Shown: positions 17,095 through 25,843 of the stretch, piece after piece
Layout of the letters: every line of letters begins with the position of its first letter
Numbering within the stretch: the stretch's first letter is position 1
NCBI GenBank assembly: GCA_964568975.1
Contig: CAZMSO010000016.1
Span: 4,430-68,429, forward strand
DNA length: 64,000 bases
From: CAZADA01 sp964568975
Lineage (GTDB): Bacteria; Pseudomonadota; Alphaproteobacteria; Caulobacterales; Maricaulaceae
Reading direction: 5' to 3'
Translations under genes and position numbers: made by a program
Notes under the pieces: model-generated
Databases searched by the model: none
What the model was told of the DNA's origin: nothing
Seen by the model: the letters and a program-made list of their open reading frames with translations, nothing else

Positions 17095-18574
17095 TCAGAA
17101 GTTTTCGCGCAGCCACTGCGCCGTTTGCGTGATTCCGGCGGCGCGCCAAAGGCTCGTCGGCCGTCGCCACGCCGCGCGCGCGCGTTCGCGACCCGCGACG
17201 GCCTGGGGCGGGCCGGCCAGCGCATCCAAGGGCGTCGCGAGGGCGTGACGTGCAAGGCCGATAACGGTCGCAAACGCGGGATCGCGCGCCACGCCCGCCT
17301 CGAACGCCCCATCGAACGCCCCATCGAACGCCNNNNNNNNNNNNNNNNNNNNNNNNNNNNNNNNNNNNNNNNNNNNNNNNNNNNNNNNNNNNNNNNNNNN
17401 NNNNNNNNNNNNNNNNNNNNNNNNNNNNNNNNTCGAACGCCCCATCGAACGCCCCATCGAACGCCTTAGGGCTGAGCGCGGCGTCGCCGGCGGCAAGGCG
17501 CAGCTTGCGCCCAAGGACGCGCCGAGCCACTTCTGCAACGCCGCTCAACTGGGCCCCGCCGCCCGTGAGCACAACCCGCCCGCCGGCGAGGTAATCGGGC
17601 GACTGCGTCAGGGCTGTGCGCAGGAGTTCAAACAGCTCTTCGACACGGGGCCGCAAATACCGCGCGAGCTCCGCCGGCGCAGCGTATCCTGCGACGCTGT
17701 CTTGGGTCTCTGGCGTCAGGGGCGCGCGCGTGTGGTCGCTGAGCGCAGCGGCCGACACATCGCCGCGGCGGCGCTTAATCGCTTCGGCGCGGTCCCACGC
17801 GACGCCGAGGCCATGGGCGAGGTCGGCGGTGATGCGCGCGCCGCCCACGGGAATCGCGATCACATGGCGCACAGCGCTTTCCGTGAACACCGCCGCTGTG
17901 GTCGCGCCCGCGCCGAGATCAATGACGGCGGCGCCGCGGGCCGCCTCCTCCTCCAGCACGCACGCAATCGCGCTCGCGTAGGGCGCAGCCGCGACCGAGC
18001 GGAGCTCAAGCCCTGCACGCTCCAGCGCCACGTTCAGCGCGCGCACCGCGCCCGCCGGCGCGGTTAAGAGCGCGGCCTCAACCTCAAGCCGCGCCCCGGA
18101 GAGTCCGCGCGGATCCTCCACAGGCGGCTCGCCATCGACACGCCAATATGTGGGAATCGCTTGGAGCACAACGCGTCCAGCGCCGACGCGCCCCAACGCG
18201 GCCTGGGCGAGCGCGCGGCGCACATCACCGTCGCCAATAGGGCGATCGCCCAAATCACGCTGGCCGCGGACGCGTAACAACTCCACCCCCCGCCCGGAGA
18301 AACCGACCGTCAGCCGATTAATCCGAACCGCGGCCCGCCGCTCTGCGTCGCGCACAACGGCGCGGATCGCTTGAGCGGCGGCGCACGGGTCCACCACCAG
18401 GCCGTCGCGCAGACCCGTCGCAGGCCCGTGGGCGAGCGCCATGGGCGCGACAGAAGCGGCGTCATCCGCCCGCGCGACCAAACACGCAAGCTTTGACGCG
18501 CCGACATCAAGCACAGCCACGGCGTCGTGCGCGCGCGTCGACGGCCGCACCCGCGCGCGCCAGGCCGGCGTCAT
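17095..18574 (-). CDS. ftsA: Cell division protein FtsA, interrupted by assembly gap
   Basis: An actin-like ATPase that anchors FtsZ to the membrane. The N-terminus (DAVAVLDVGASKLACLVAR), the SHS2 region (RLTVGFSGRGVELLRVRGQR), AAVIDLGAGATTAAVF and VVLTGGGAQLSG are typical. Near the C-terminus a 12-bp repeat encodes FDGA units on both sides of a 100-N gap; the true frame resumes after the gap (FEAGVARDPAFATVIGLARH) and ends WLRENF with a stop at 17095. The 100-N length is not a multiple of three, which breaks the frame artificially. The ATG overlaps the ftsQ stop by 4 bp. The C-terminal end lacks a long amphipathic helix that I can identify with confidence. Confidence 0.93.
17301..17465. repeat. 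12-bp tandem array inside ftsA, unresolved
   Basis: Units of CGAACGCCCCAT start at 17301, 17313 and 17325 before the gap and at 17434, 17446 and 17458 after it. On the coding strand each unit encodes Phe-Asp-Gly-Ala in frame. The phase of the flanks means that the missing piece would be 3 plus a multiple of 12 bases if the array is pure, which keeps ftsA in frame. Confidence 0.9.
17333..17432. other. Assembly gap of exactly 100 N
   Basis: One hundred N, flanked on both sides by the same 12-bp unit. The gap is best explained as an array too long for the reads or collapsed by the assembler; the true number of repeats is unknown. Confidence 0.97.
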
Positions 18575-19455
18575 GCGTCGCGCTCAAACACACCCGCAGG
18601 AACGTGGTCTGCGGGCTGGCGCATCACCAGGTCGGCGTTGCGCAAATCAATCACCGCCAGGGGTCGCTTCGCCACCGCCGCCAACGCGTTAAGGCGATCA
18701 AAGCGCGCCAGCGCCGCCGCGGCCGGCGCTTGGGGCAGCTGCACCACAGCCCCAGAGCGCAAGCGCACATCCCAGCGCCGCTCACCGACGCGCACAAAGC
18801 GTTGCGCTTGCCGGCGCAGCTGCGGAAAATCCACCAGCGCAGCGGCCAGCTCCGGCGCCGCCTCCGCCGCGCCCCGGCCCACCACCATCGGCAAGCCGCG
18901 ATGGGCGGCCGGATCACCGCCCTCAATCACGGCGCCGGTGTCATCAATCAGCCGCGCGGCGGCGTCCGTCGTGGGACGCCACAGCGCGGCGGCCCGCCGC
19001 TCTTCCACAATGACGACAATGCGATTGGGCAAGAGGCGGATCACCGCGGCGTGGCGCACCCAGTCAAGCTCCTCAATGGCGGCGCGCGCGCGGGCGGGGT
19101 CGACATCGAAAATCACAGCGCCGATGGGCGCTCCGATGCGCTTTTGAATCTCAAACGAGCCAGTGCGTTCGACGCCGCGCACGTCCAGCACGCTGTAAAT
19201 GAAGCCCGCCGCGGCCAAACGCGTCTCAAGAAGATCGCGCGCCCCCTCCGCCACAGGACCTGCAAAGCCGCCGATCCAGAAAATCGTCACCGCCAACGCC
19301 GTCAGAAGCGCGGTGGGCTTCAGCCACGCGCGTTTGGGTTTTTCCACAGGAGGCGGCGGCGGCGGGCGGCGTAAGGTGTGGGCGCCGATGTCCGCGACCC
19401 GGTGGCCCCCGGCGCGGCGTGCGCTCCCAGCGGCGGTCGACGAACCCGGTTTCAT
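18571..19455 (-). CDS. ftsQ: Cell division protein FtsQ
   Basis: 294 residues from the ATG at 19455, which overlaps the ddl stop in the ATGA manner used across this cluster; an ATG 30 bases upstream is less likely. A basic, proline-rich cytoplasmic tail (RRPPPPPPVEKPKRAW) is followed by one membrane helix (ALLTALAVTIFWIGGFAG), a POTRA domain (VRGVERTGSFEIQKRIG ... PNRIVVIVEERRAAALW) and the FtsQ beta domain. FtsQ links early and late divisome proteins through FtsB and FtsL in the periplasm. Confidence 0.95.
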   Translation of the reverse strand: MKPGSSTAAGSARRAGGHRVADIGAHTLRRPPPPPPVEKPKRAWLKPTALLTALAVTIFWIGGFAGPVAEGARDLLETRLAAAGFIYSVLDVRGVERTGSFEIQKRIGAPIGAVIFDVDPARARAAIEELDWVRHAAVIRLLPNRIVVIVEERRAAALWRPTTDAAARLIDDTGAVIEGGDPAAHRGLPMVVGRGAAEAAPELAAALVDFPQLRRQAQRFVRVGERRWDVRLRSGAVVQLPQAPAAAALARFDRLNALAAVAKRPLAVIDLRNADLVMRQPADHVPAGVFERDA

Positions 19456-20411
19456 CGAGGCCACGAGGCGTCCTCCACCATCCATGCAACGAGATCATCG
19501 AACGCGACGCCGCAATGGGCCGCCTGTTCGGGCGCAAGCGATGTGGGAGTCATGCCGGGCTGAGTGTTAAGCTCCAGTAAGCAAAGCCGGTCGTTGTGCA
19601 GGTCATAGCGAAAGTCGGAGCGTGTCAAACCGAGACACCCCAAGATCTCATGCGCCTTGAGCGCGAGATCGAGACACGCCCGCTCCACCGCGGGGGGAAT
19701 CGGCGCTGGCAGAATGTGGCGCGAGCCGCCGGGGGCGTATTTCGCGTCGTAATCGTAAAAGCCCGTCGCCGGCACAATCTCCGTCACCGCGAGCGGCCGG
19801 TCGCCCATCACGGTGACCGTCAGCTCCTGGCCGGGAATGTATTCCTCCACCAGCAGGGCCTCGCCCAAATCCCAATCCGTCCCGCGGGCGGGATCAATGA
19901 GCACGGAGGGCGGCGCGGCCGCGCCCTCCTCCACCACGAACACGCCGACAGCAGAGCCTTCCGCGGGGGGTTTCAGCACATAAGGCGTCTCCATGGGGTG
20001 GCCGGCGGCGAGGTCGGCGCGCTGGATCGTGCGCCCCACAGGCACGTCGATCCCGGCGGCGCGGAACACATCCTTCGCCCGCGGCTTGTCCATGGCGAGC
20101 GCCGAGGCCAACACCCCAGAATGCGTGTAGGGGATGCGCGCATGATCAAGCACGCCCTGGACGCGTCCATCCTCGCCCCAGGCGCCGTGGAGGCCGTTGA
20201 ACACCACGTCCGGCGTCGCGGCGGCGAGTTGAGCCGCGACGTCCCAGCCCGCATCAATCTCCACCACGTCATAGCCGGTGCGGCGCAGCGCCTCAGCGCA
20301 TGCGCGCCCGGTGACGAGGGAGATCTCGCGCTCCGCGCTCAGCCCGCCCAAGAGCACGGCCACCCGGCGTCGGTCGACGGCGGCGGACAGGGGTGAGAGC
20401 GTGTCGGACAT
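19452..20411 (-). CDS. ddl: D-alanine--D-alanine ligase
   Basis: 319 residues, the usual size. It joins two D-Ala for the peptidoglycan pentapeptide, using ATP. The N-terminal VAVLLGGLSAEREISLVTG, NGLHGAWGEDGRVQG, the ATP-grasp loop YVLKPPAEGSAVGV and the metal site LLELNTQPGMTPTSL are all present. It lies between murB and ftsQ as in most alphaproteobacteria and overlaps ftsQ by 4 bp. The 111 bp between ddl and murB hold no recognisable gene. Confidence 0.97.
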   Translation of the reverse strand: MSDTLSPLSAAVDRRRVAVLLGGLSAEREISLVTGRACAEALRRTGYDVVEIDAGWDVAAQLAAATPDVVFNGLHGAWGEDGRVQGVLDHARIPYTHSGVLASALAMDKPRAKDVFRAAGIDVPVGRTIQRADLAAGHPMETPYVLKPPAEGSAVGVFVVEEGAAAPPSVLIDPARGTDWDLGEALLVEEYIPGQELTVTVMGDRPLAVTEIVPATGFYDYDAKYAPGGSRHILPAPIPPAVERACLDLALKAHEILGCLGLTRSDFRYDLHNDRLCLLELNTQPGMTPTSLAPEQAAHCGVAFDDLVAWMVEDASWPR

Positions 20412-20522
20412 CAGCGCGGGGTCCAGAACGGGAGGGACCGACGGATCGCCGGCGGCGAGGTGTATAGCGCGATTGCGCTCTCCAGTCCGTGGGCGCTGGC
20501 GGTGAAACGCAGCCGATTGCGT

Positions 20523-21455
20523 TCACGACCTCAGCGTCTGTCGCCCCAGGCGCTTAATCTCCCACTCCAGATCGACGCCGCTCTCGGCCAGCACGCGCCG
20601 GCGAATCTCCTCGCCCAAGGCCTCAAGGTCGGCGGCGGTGGCGTCGTGCGCGTTGATCATGAAGTTGCAGTGCTGGTCGGACATGCGCGCGCCGCCGACT
20701 TGAAGGCCCCGCCCGCCGGCGGCGTCGATCAGCCTCCAGGCCGAGCGGGCGTCGGGCGTTCCCGGCGGATCGGGATTTTTGAACGTCGATCCCCCGGTCT
20801 TTTCGCGAATGGGCTGGGAGGCCTCCCGGCGTTCCGTGATCGCGGCCATGCGCGCGCGGATGGCGTCGGGCTCGTCGGCCTCGCCCTCAAACATGGCCTC
20901 GACAAAAATCCAGTCTGCGGGCGCAGCGCTGAAGCGGTAGGCGTAGCCAAGTTCAGAAGGCGTGGCGATGATGCGCCGACCCGCGCGGTCAAGGGCTGCG
21001 ACGTGCACGAGGCGGTCCTTCGTCTCCGCGCCATAACAGCCCGCATTCATGCGCAGCGCCCCGCCAATCCAACCCGGCACGCCGACAAAGAACTCAAGGC
21101 CCGCAATTCCTGCGGCCGCCGCCGCCGCCGCCACGCGCTTGTCGAGGGCCGCTGCGCCGGCGGTGACGCGCGTTTCCTCTGTCGCGATGCGGCCAAAGGC
21201 GGGCGTAAGGCGCACGACCACGCCTGCGATCCCGCCATCGCGGACAATCACATTGGAGGCCGCGCCGAGCACCGTCACGGGGATGTCGTCCGGCGTCTCG
21301 GCCAAAAAACGCGCGAGATCAGCCTCATCGGCGGGCAAGAACAACACCTGCGCGGGGCCGCCGACGCGCAGCCAGGTGTAAGGCGCAAGCGGCGCGTCAT
21401 AAATAATCTTGCCGCGCACGGGCGGCAGCGCGTCACGAAGGGAAGAGGCGGTCAT
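20523..21455 (-). CDS. murB: UDP-N-acetylmuramate dehydrogenase
   Basis: 310 residues. This FAD enzyme reduces UDP-GlcNAc-enolpyruvate to UDP-MurNAc with NADPH. The FAD-binding segment (YTWLRVGGPAQVLFLP, then VLGAASNVIVRDGGI), GVPGWIGGALRMNAGCYG with the Tyr of the active site, and the GGSTFKNPDPP loop with its catalytic Ser are seen. The family end GARMSDQHCNFMIN is intact. ATG at 21455 (MTASSLRDALPP) is preferred over 21521, whose extra 22 residues are not family-like. It follows the protease gene at a distance of about 70 bp. Confidence 0.96.
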   Translation of the reverse strand: MTASSLRDALPPVRGKIIYDAPLAPYTWLRVGGPAQVLFLPADEADLARFLAETPDDIPVTVLGAASNVIVRDGGIAGVVVRLTPAFGRIATEETRVTAGAAALDKRVAAAAAAAGIAGLEFFVGVPGWIGGALRMNAGCYGAETKDRLVHVAALDRAGRRIIATPSELGYAYRFSAAPADWIFVEAMFEGEADEPDAIRARMAAITERREASQPIREKTGGSTFKNPDPPGTPDARSAWRLIDAAGGRGLQVGGARMSDQHCNFMINAHDATAADLEALGEEIRRRVLAESGVDLEWEIKRLGRQTLRS

Positions 21456-21527
21456 CACGGGTATGTCTAGGGCGGGGCGAACCAGCCGGGCAAGGCGCGC
21501 CTCGCGCGGGGCCGCGCCCACCCGGCG

Positions 21528-22541
21528 TCAGAAATTGCGCACGCGCACGGTCGTCGCCGTAGCCCGCGGGTCCATAATCACTTGCTGGCGACCGTAATCA
21601 ATGACCAGAGTTTTTGTGGCGCTCAACACATCCATGCCGACAAGCATCGCGGGCGTGTCGTCGAGCTCCCATAGCTCGAAGACGTGGAAATCGCCAAACA
21701 TCACGATGGCGTTGCGCACAACCGACCGGCCCAAGCGCACGCGCGGGGTCACGACGGCGCGTGCGGACGCGGTATGGGCGGTGACGCCCAGCACCGTGAC
21801 GGTGGTTTGACGCCAGCGCTCAAAGCGGTCCGGGGGGATCTCAGCCTCCAAAGTGCGATTGCCGAGCGTGTTTTGCGCGCCTGTGTCGATGATCGCCGTG
21901 GTCTTGACCCCCGCAATCCAACTCTTCACCGCCAGCAGCCCGCCATGGGCGAAACGCGCCTGGGAGACAATGCGGTGGTCAGCCGTCCGCGTGGCGTCGC
22001 TGCTGGGCGCGATCGTGACGCGTCGGCGCACGAAGTCGAACGTGACGCGGCTGTCCATGAGTAAATTCGCGCCCAAGAGCCCGTCGGCGCCTGCAAGGAC
22101 CCGCGGCTGAATGACGACGGCGGCGACCTCCGCCCGCGCGAAGCGCCCCGCGACAATGGAGGAAAGCGTCACGCGCTCGCTGGTGGCGTCAGCGCCCGTG
22201 ACGCCGTTGAGCCGCACCGCGCGGCTGTCGGCTGTGAGGCCAAGCCGCTCCACCAGCGCCGGCGAGACTGCGGTGTGGTTCGCGCCGGTGTCGACGATGA
22301 AATGAAATGGCCCCTCGCCGTTCACACGCGCCTCAAGCACCAAGCGCCCGACACGGTCTTCATCGGCTTGAAGTGTTTCTGCACCGGCCGGCGGGCTCGG
22401 CGTGTCGGCCGGCGCTGCGCGCGCAGCGCCGGGGCGGCTGTGCTCGTCCATGCGCGCCTGCGCCGCCTGCACGCTCGCGCCGTGGACGATCAACGCCAAC
22501 GCAACGACACGCCACGGTCGCGCGTGGCGGACAGCCTTCAT
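21528..22541 (-). CDS. Tandem retropepsin-like aspartic protease, exported
   Basis: 337 residues with a signal peptide (PWRVVALALIVHGASVQAAQA). The start is the ATG at 22541, seven bases after GGAGG. Two active-site motifs are visible: FIVDTGANHT with Asp84 and AIIDTGAQNT with Asp219. Each is followed by a hydrophobic-Gly segment of the same fold (GLLGANLLMDSRVTFDF and MLVGMDVLSATKTLVIDYG). This suggests two clan AA retropepsin units in one chain, so that a pepsin-like active site could form within one molecule. The substrate is unknown. It sits between murB and murC, where alphaproteobacteria normally have no gene; a role in cell envelope turnover is only suggested by position. Confidence 0.78.
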   Translation of the reverse strand: MKAVRHARPWRVVALALIVHGASVQAAQARMDEHSRPGAARAAPADTPSPPAGAETLQADEDRVGRLVLEARVNGEGPFHFIVDTGANHTAVSPALVERLGLTADSRAVRLNGVTGADATSERVTLSSIVAGRFARAEVAAVVIQPRVLAGADGLLGANLLMDSRVTFDFVRRRVTIAPSSDATRTADHRIVSQARFAHGGLLAVKSWIAGVKTTAIIDTGAQNTLGNRTLEAEIPPDRFERWRQTTVTVLGVTAHTASARAVVTPRVRLGRSVVRNAIVMFGDFHVFELWELDDTPAMLVGMDVLSATKTLVIDYGRQQVIMDPRATATTVRVRNF

Positions 22542-22620
22542 CGCGATTCCTCCGCTCCAATCGGCGTTCAGCATGACACAATCGCCCGCGGGCGGCGACT
22601 TAACCGTTGGCACGACGCCG

Positions 22621-22650
22621 GCCCAAGCACCGGCCCAAGCACCGGCCCGT
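22621..22650. repeat. 12-bp tandem repeat between protease and Uma2 genes
   Basis: Two perfect copies of GCCCAAGCACCG (22621-22632 and 22633-22644) followed by a diverged third copy. Non-coding, in the gap between two genes that interrupt the murB-murC link. Confidence 0.7.
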
Positions 22651-22690
22651 GCGCAAGCCCATTTGAGGCGTCGCGGGGCGCGGCTCGCGC

Positions 22691-23272
22691 CTAGCCGAAG
22701 ACGTCGTCGACCGACACGGCCACGTCCGGCGCGAAAGCGGGGCGGGCGGCCTCCCCCGGTCCGCAGGGAAAGGTGGTGCGCCAGTCGCCGTCGCGGGGAT
22801 CGCGCGAGATCAAGATCTCACCGCGCAACACATCCGCCAACCAATGCTCAGCGATGGCGCCGCGGGCGTAGCGCATGCGTTTTGGCCCCTGCTCATACCG
22901 CAGGCTGGCGTAGGCCACTTCAACGACGAGGTGGAGATCCGCGGGCCAATGTCCGCCGTTCGCGCTCTGCGCCGGGCCAAACGCGAAATCCGCCACCAGC
23001 GTGTCGCCATCATCGAAGACGATCCGCGCGTGGTCGCGGCACGACACGTCGTCTGGCAAGCGGCCGGCCCAGCCGTCGAAAACGCGAGCCAGCCGGTCCA
23101 TCACGTCAATGTGGCGGCGATCCTCCGGCGGCTTCGTCACTAAGCGGCCGTTGAGGACCTCAAGACGCGTGTCTTCGTGAAACACCGACGCCGCACGCAA
23201 CCGCTCCAAGAGCTCGAAATCAAATGAGACTTCCGGCGGCTCCGGCGGGTCGAACCTTTGAAACTCAGACAT
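22691..23272 (-). CDS. Uma2 family protein (DUF820, restriction-endonuclease fold)
   Basis: 193 residues. The pattern fits Uma2: EVLNGRLVTKPPEDRRH with the first acidic residue, VADFAFGPAQSA, then LHLVVEVAYASLRYEQGPK with the E-x-A and conserved Lys, and RYARGAIAEHWLADVLRG. The family has a PD-(D/E)XK nuclease fold; its cellular role is not known. It lies between murC and the protease gene in the same direction. ATG at 23272 is chosen over a GTG three bases upstream. Uma2 genes spread widely between bacteria, so this one may have been inserted into the cluster; this is inference. Confidence 0.8.
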   Translation of the reverse strand: MSEFQRFDPPEPPEVSFDFELLERLRAASVFHEDTRLEVLNGRLVTKPPEDRRHIDVMDRLARVFDGWAGRLPDDVSCRDHARIVFDDGDTLVADFAFGPAQSANGGHWPADLHLVVEVAYASLRYEQGPKRMRYARGAIAEHWLADVLRGEILISRDPRDGDWRTTFPCGPGEAARPAFAPDVAVSVDDVFG

Positions 23273-23322
23273 CACAACCCGTTATGATACTCAGCGATAA
23301 GGCGGATGATCGCACGCACTGC

Positions 23323-24750
23323 TTAGGCGGCGGGCGCGGCCTCAGGCGACAGCGCCTCAAGCTCCGCCGGCAGCACCGCCGCCCACGCCGTGATATCCCC
23401 TGCGCCGAGGCAAATGACAACATCGCCGGGCTCGGCGTGGCGCGCGACGGCCGCGGCGAGTCCCGCGCGATCGACGGGCTCCGCGTGACGGTGGCCGTGC
23501 TTGCGCAAACCGTCGACCAGGCCGGCGCGGTCAACGCCCGGGATCGGCGCCTCTCCTGCGGGGAACACATCGGCGATTAAAACAATCTCCGCGTCGTTGA
23601 AGCAGGTGCAGAAATCATCGAACAGAGCCTGCACCCGCGAATACCGGTGAGGCTGAACGACGGCGACCACCTTCCCGTCCGCGACCGCGCGGGCGGCCTC
23701 GAGCGCCGCGGCGATTTCCACAGGATGGTGGCCGTAATCATCAATGACGCGCACGCCGTTCCAGCGTCCCGTCGTTGTGAAGCGGCGCTTGACGCCGGCG
23801 AAGCTCTTCAAGGCCTCGCGCAAGGCGTCCTCGCTCGCGCCCAACTCGCGCGCGACGGCGATGGCCGCGAGCGCGTTTTGCACATTGTGGCGGCCGGCCA
23901 TCGGCAACAGCAGATCAGCGATGCGCTCAGCGCCGCCATTGCCGCGCGGGCGGCGCACGAGATCAAACCGCGTGGCGTCGCCTTCAAGGCGCACATTCTC
24001 CGCGCGGACATCGGCTTGGGCGTTCAGGCCATATGTGATGATGCGCCGCTCCTCAATGCGGCTGACGAGCGCTTGAACCTCTGGGTGGTCGATGCAGCAC
24101 GCCGCGAAGCCGTAAAACGGGATCGCTTGCACGAACTGATCAAAGGCTCGGCGCAGGGCGTCGAAGTCCCCGTAATGATCAAGGTGTTCGGGATCAATGT
24201 TGGTGACGACGCCGATGGTGCCGCGCAGTTTTAAAAAGGAGCCGTCGGATTCATCGGCCTCCACCACCATCCAATCGCCACCGCCGAGCTTGGCGTTGGA
24301 GCCATAGGCTTGAATGACGCCGCCATTAATCACAGTGGGGTCTAAATCCGCGGCGTCGAGAAGCGTCGCGACCAGCGATGTCGTCGTGGTCTTGCCATGG
24401 GTGCCGGCGATGGCGACGGTCCATTTCAGCCGCATCAGCTCGCCCAGCATCTCCGCGCGCCGCACAATCGGCACGCCGCGGGCGCGGCCGGCGTCCACTT
24501 CCGGATTGCCGGACTGGATCGCGCTTGAGACGACAATCACGCCCGCGCCAGCGACGTTAGCGCGCTCATGGCCGATGAAGATCCGCGCGCCCAAGTCGCG
24601 CAAGCGCGCAACATTTGGATTCTCGCGGATGTCGGAGCCTTGGACGTCATAGCCCTGGTTCAGCATCACCTCCGCGATGCCCGACATGCCGATGCCGCCG
24701 ACGCCGACAAAGTGGATGGGGCCGACATCAACCGGCACAGTTCCGCGCAT
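23323..24750 (-). CDS. murC: UDP-N-acetylmuramate--L-alanine ligase
   Basis: 475 residues. It adds L-Ala to UDP-MurNAc. The Rossmann opening IHFVGVGGIGMSGIAEVML, the ATP loop AGTHGKTTTT at 116-123, NIDPEHLDHYGDF and DDYGHHPVEIAAAL are typical. In most relatives murC directly follows murG; here a rightward PLA2-like gene separates them, so murC must have its own promoter in the 247 bp upstream (24751-24997). Downstream come the Uma2 and protease genes and then murB. Confidence 0.97.
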   Translation of the reverse strand: MRGTVPVDVGPIHFVGVGGIGMSGIAEVMLNQGYDVQGSDIRENPNVARLRDLGARIFIGHERANVAGAGVIVVSSAIQSGNPEVDAGRARGVPIVRRAEMLGELMRLKWTVAIAGTHGKTTTTSLVATLLDAADLDPTVINGGVIQAYGSNAKLGGGDWMVVEADESDGSFLKLRGTIGVVTNIDPEHLDHYGDFDALRRAFDQFVQAIPFYGFAACCIDHPEVQALVSRIEERRIITYGLNAQADVRAENVRLEGDATRFDLVRRPRGNGGAERIADLLLPMAGRHNVQNALAAIAVARELGASEDALREALKSFAGVKRRFTTTGRWNGVRVIDDYGHHPVEIAAALEAARAVADGKVVAVVQPHRYSRVQALFDDFCTCFNDAEIVLIADVFPAGEAPIPGVDRAGLVDGLRKHGHRHAEPVDRAGLAAAVARHAEPGDVVICLGAGDITAWAAVLPAELEALSPEAAPAA

Positions 24751-24997
24751 GGGGGGCTCCTTTGGCTGGGCGGTACACCCGCAAACCGCGCTTACCGCAC
24801 GTCAGCGGTGCTGAGCGATCGCCCTTTCCGAGGTCGTCCGCGCAGATATGAACCAATTGCGGCGCCGGCGTGAAGGCGAGGTGTCGAAAGTCGAACCTTC
24901 CTCAACGGCGCCGCGCGTGCGCCTCAACACGGGCAGCCACATTGCCCACCGTGCGGGATGGCGATAGCGTCGCTGTTGAGACCCGCGGGGCGGGGCG

Positions 24998-25843
24998 ATG
25001 GGCGTAAAACCCAGTATGGGACGGAGCGCGCTCCGCGTGATGGTCTGCACGCTCGCGCTCGGCGGCTGCAGCAAACCCGCCTTGACGAGCGCGTATTTTC
25101 GGCCGGAGCCCGGCGTGTTCTACGCCTACGGGAGGTTTTGCGGCCCAAGCCTACCGGAGGGGCAGGAGAACTATACGGGGCAGGACCGCGTTGACTTCCT
25201 TCGCCGTACTATTCCAGTCGATGATATTGATCTCGCATGTAAGATCCATGACATTTGCTACGCCTATTTCTCGGCGACGACCGATTGCGATGGACTCCTA
25301 ACGAGCGGTCTCACCGATATCTACAAGCACTATCGCGGCTGACGATCGCAGAAGGGCGCGTGCCGCAATCTCGGTAGCGAAATCAGTTTCGCCATCAACC
25401 ATCGCGTCTCAGACAACATTGACCGTGATCTGGAAGGCCGAACGGACGCCGCCCTCGTCCGCGTGTTGGGGACCGCGTTGGTCCCGCTGGACCTGATCGA
25501 GCAGTCCATTGATGTCGGGATGTTCGGCTACCCAAAAGTTGAAGGCGGCTGCAACGCGCCATTCAACATGATGAGCGAGGCTTACAGCGGCTACATGTTC
25601 AAATTCGGCGGCTGGAAAGCGACATACAACAGCGCCGTCATCGCGCTTTCGCGAGACAAATACTGCAGCGATGCGGCCACGTTTGAGGAGCGTAAGGTCT
25701 GTTACGCGGAGAACAACGCACCGCTGAGCGTGGCGGATCTCCTCGGAACGTCAGGCTTTCTCACCATGATGTCTTGGCGTGACATGACCGCCGCATGCCG
25801 CGCTAATGACGCCCGCGACGCGTCGGCGTCCAACGCGCCCTAG
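24998..25843 (+). pseudogene. PLA2-like lipoprotein, copy 2, with in-frame TGA
   Basis: Reading from ATG 24998 gives a lipoprotein signal (CTLALGGC, Cys24), YGRFCG at residues 44-49 and DIDLACKIHDICY at 76-88, the same Ca-loop and His-Asp order as in the paralogues. The frame stops at a TGA at 25340-25342 (codon 115), yet the very same frame stays open for a further 166 codons (GACRNLGSEISFAIN ... MFGYPKVEGGCNAPFNMMSE) and aligns with the C-terminal part of the other copies (compare PCVNLANEIMT and KCWNLAFEIQS). One base change thus splits an otherwise intact gene. It may be a young nonsense mutation, a sequencing error or a readthrough stop. It is inserted against the direction of the dcw genes and its end overlaps the end of murG. 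Confidence 0.7.

Noticed and set aside
15506..18574. A continuous 1022-codon frame that would fuse FtsA and FtsZ
   Set aside because: The N block has a length not divisible by three and shifts the frame. The true ftsA frame ends at 17095, and ftsZ has its own GTG start with a strong ribosome site at 16963.
24868..24908. Inverted repeat around GTCGAAAGTCGAAC that resembles a tRNA arm
   Set aside because: No cloverleaf can be built around it; at best an imperfect hairpin in the murC upstream region.
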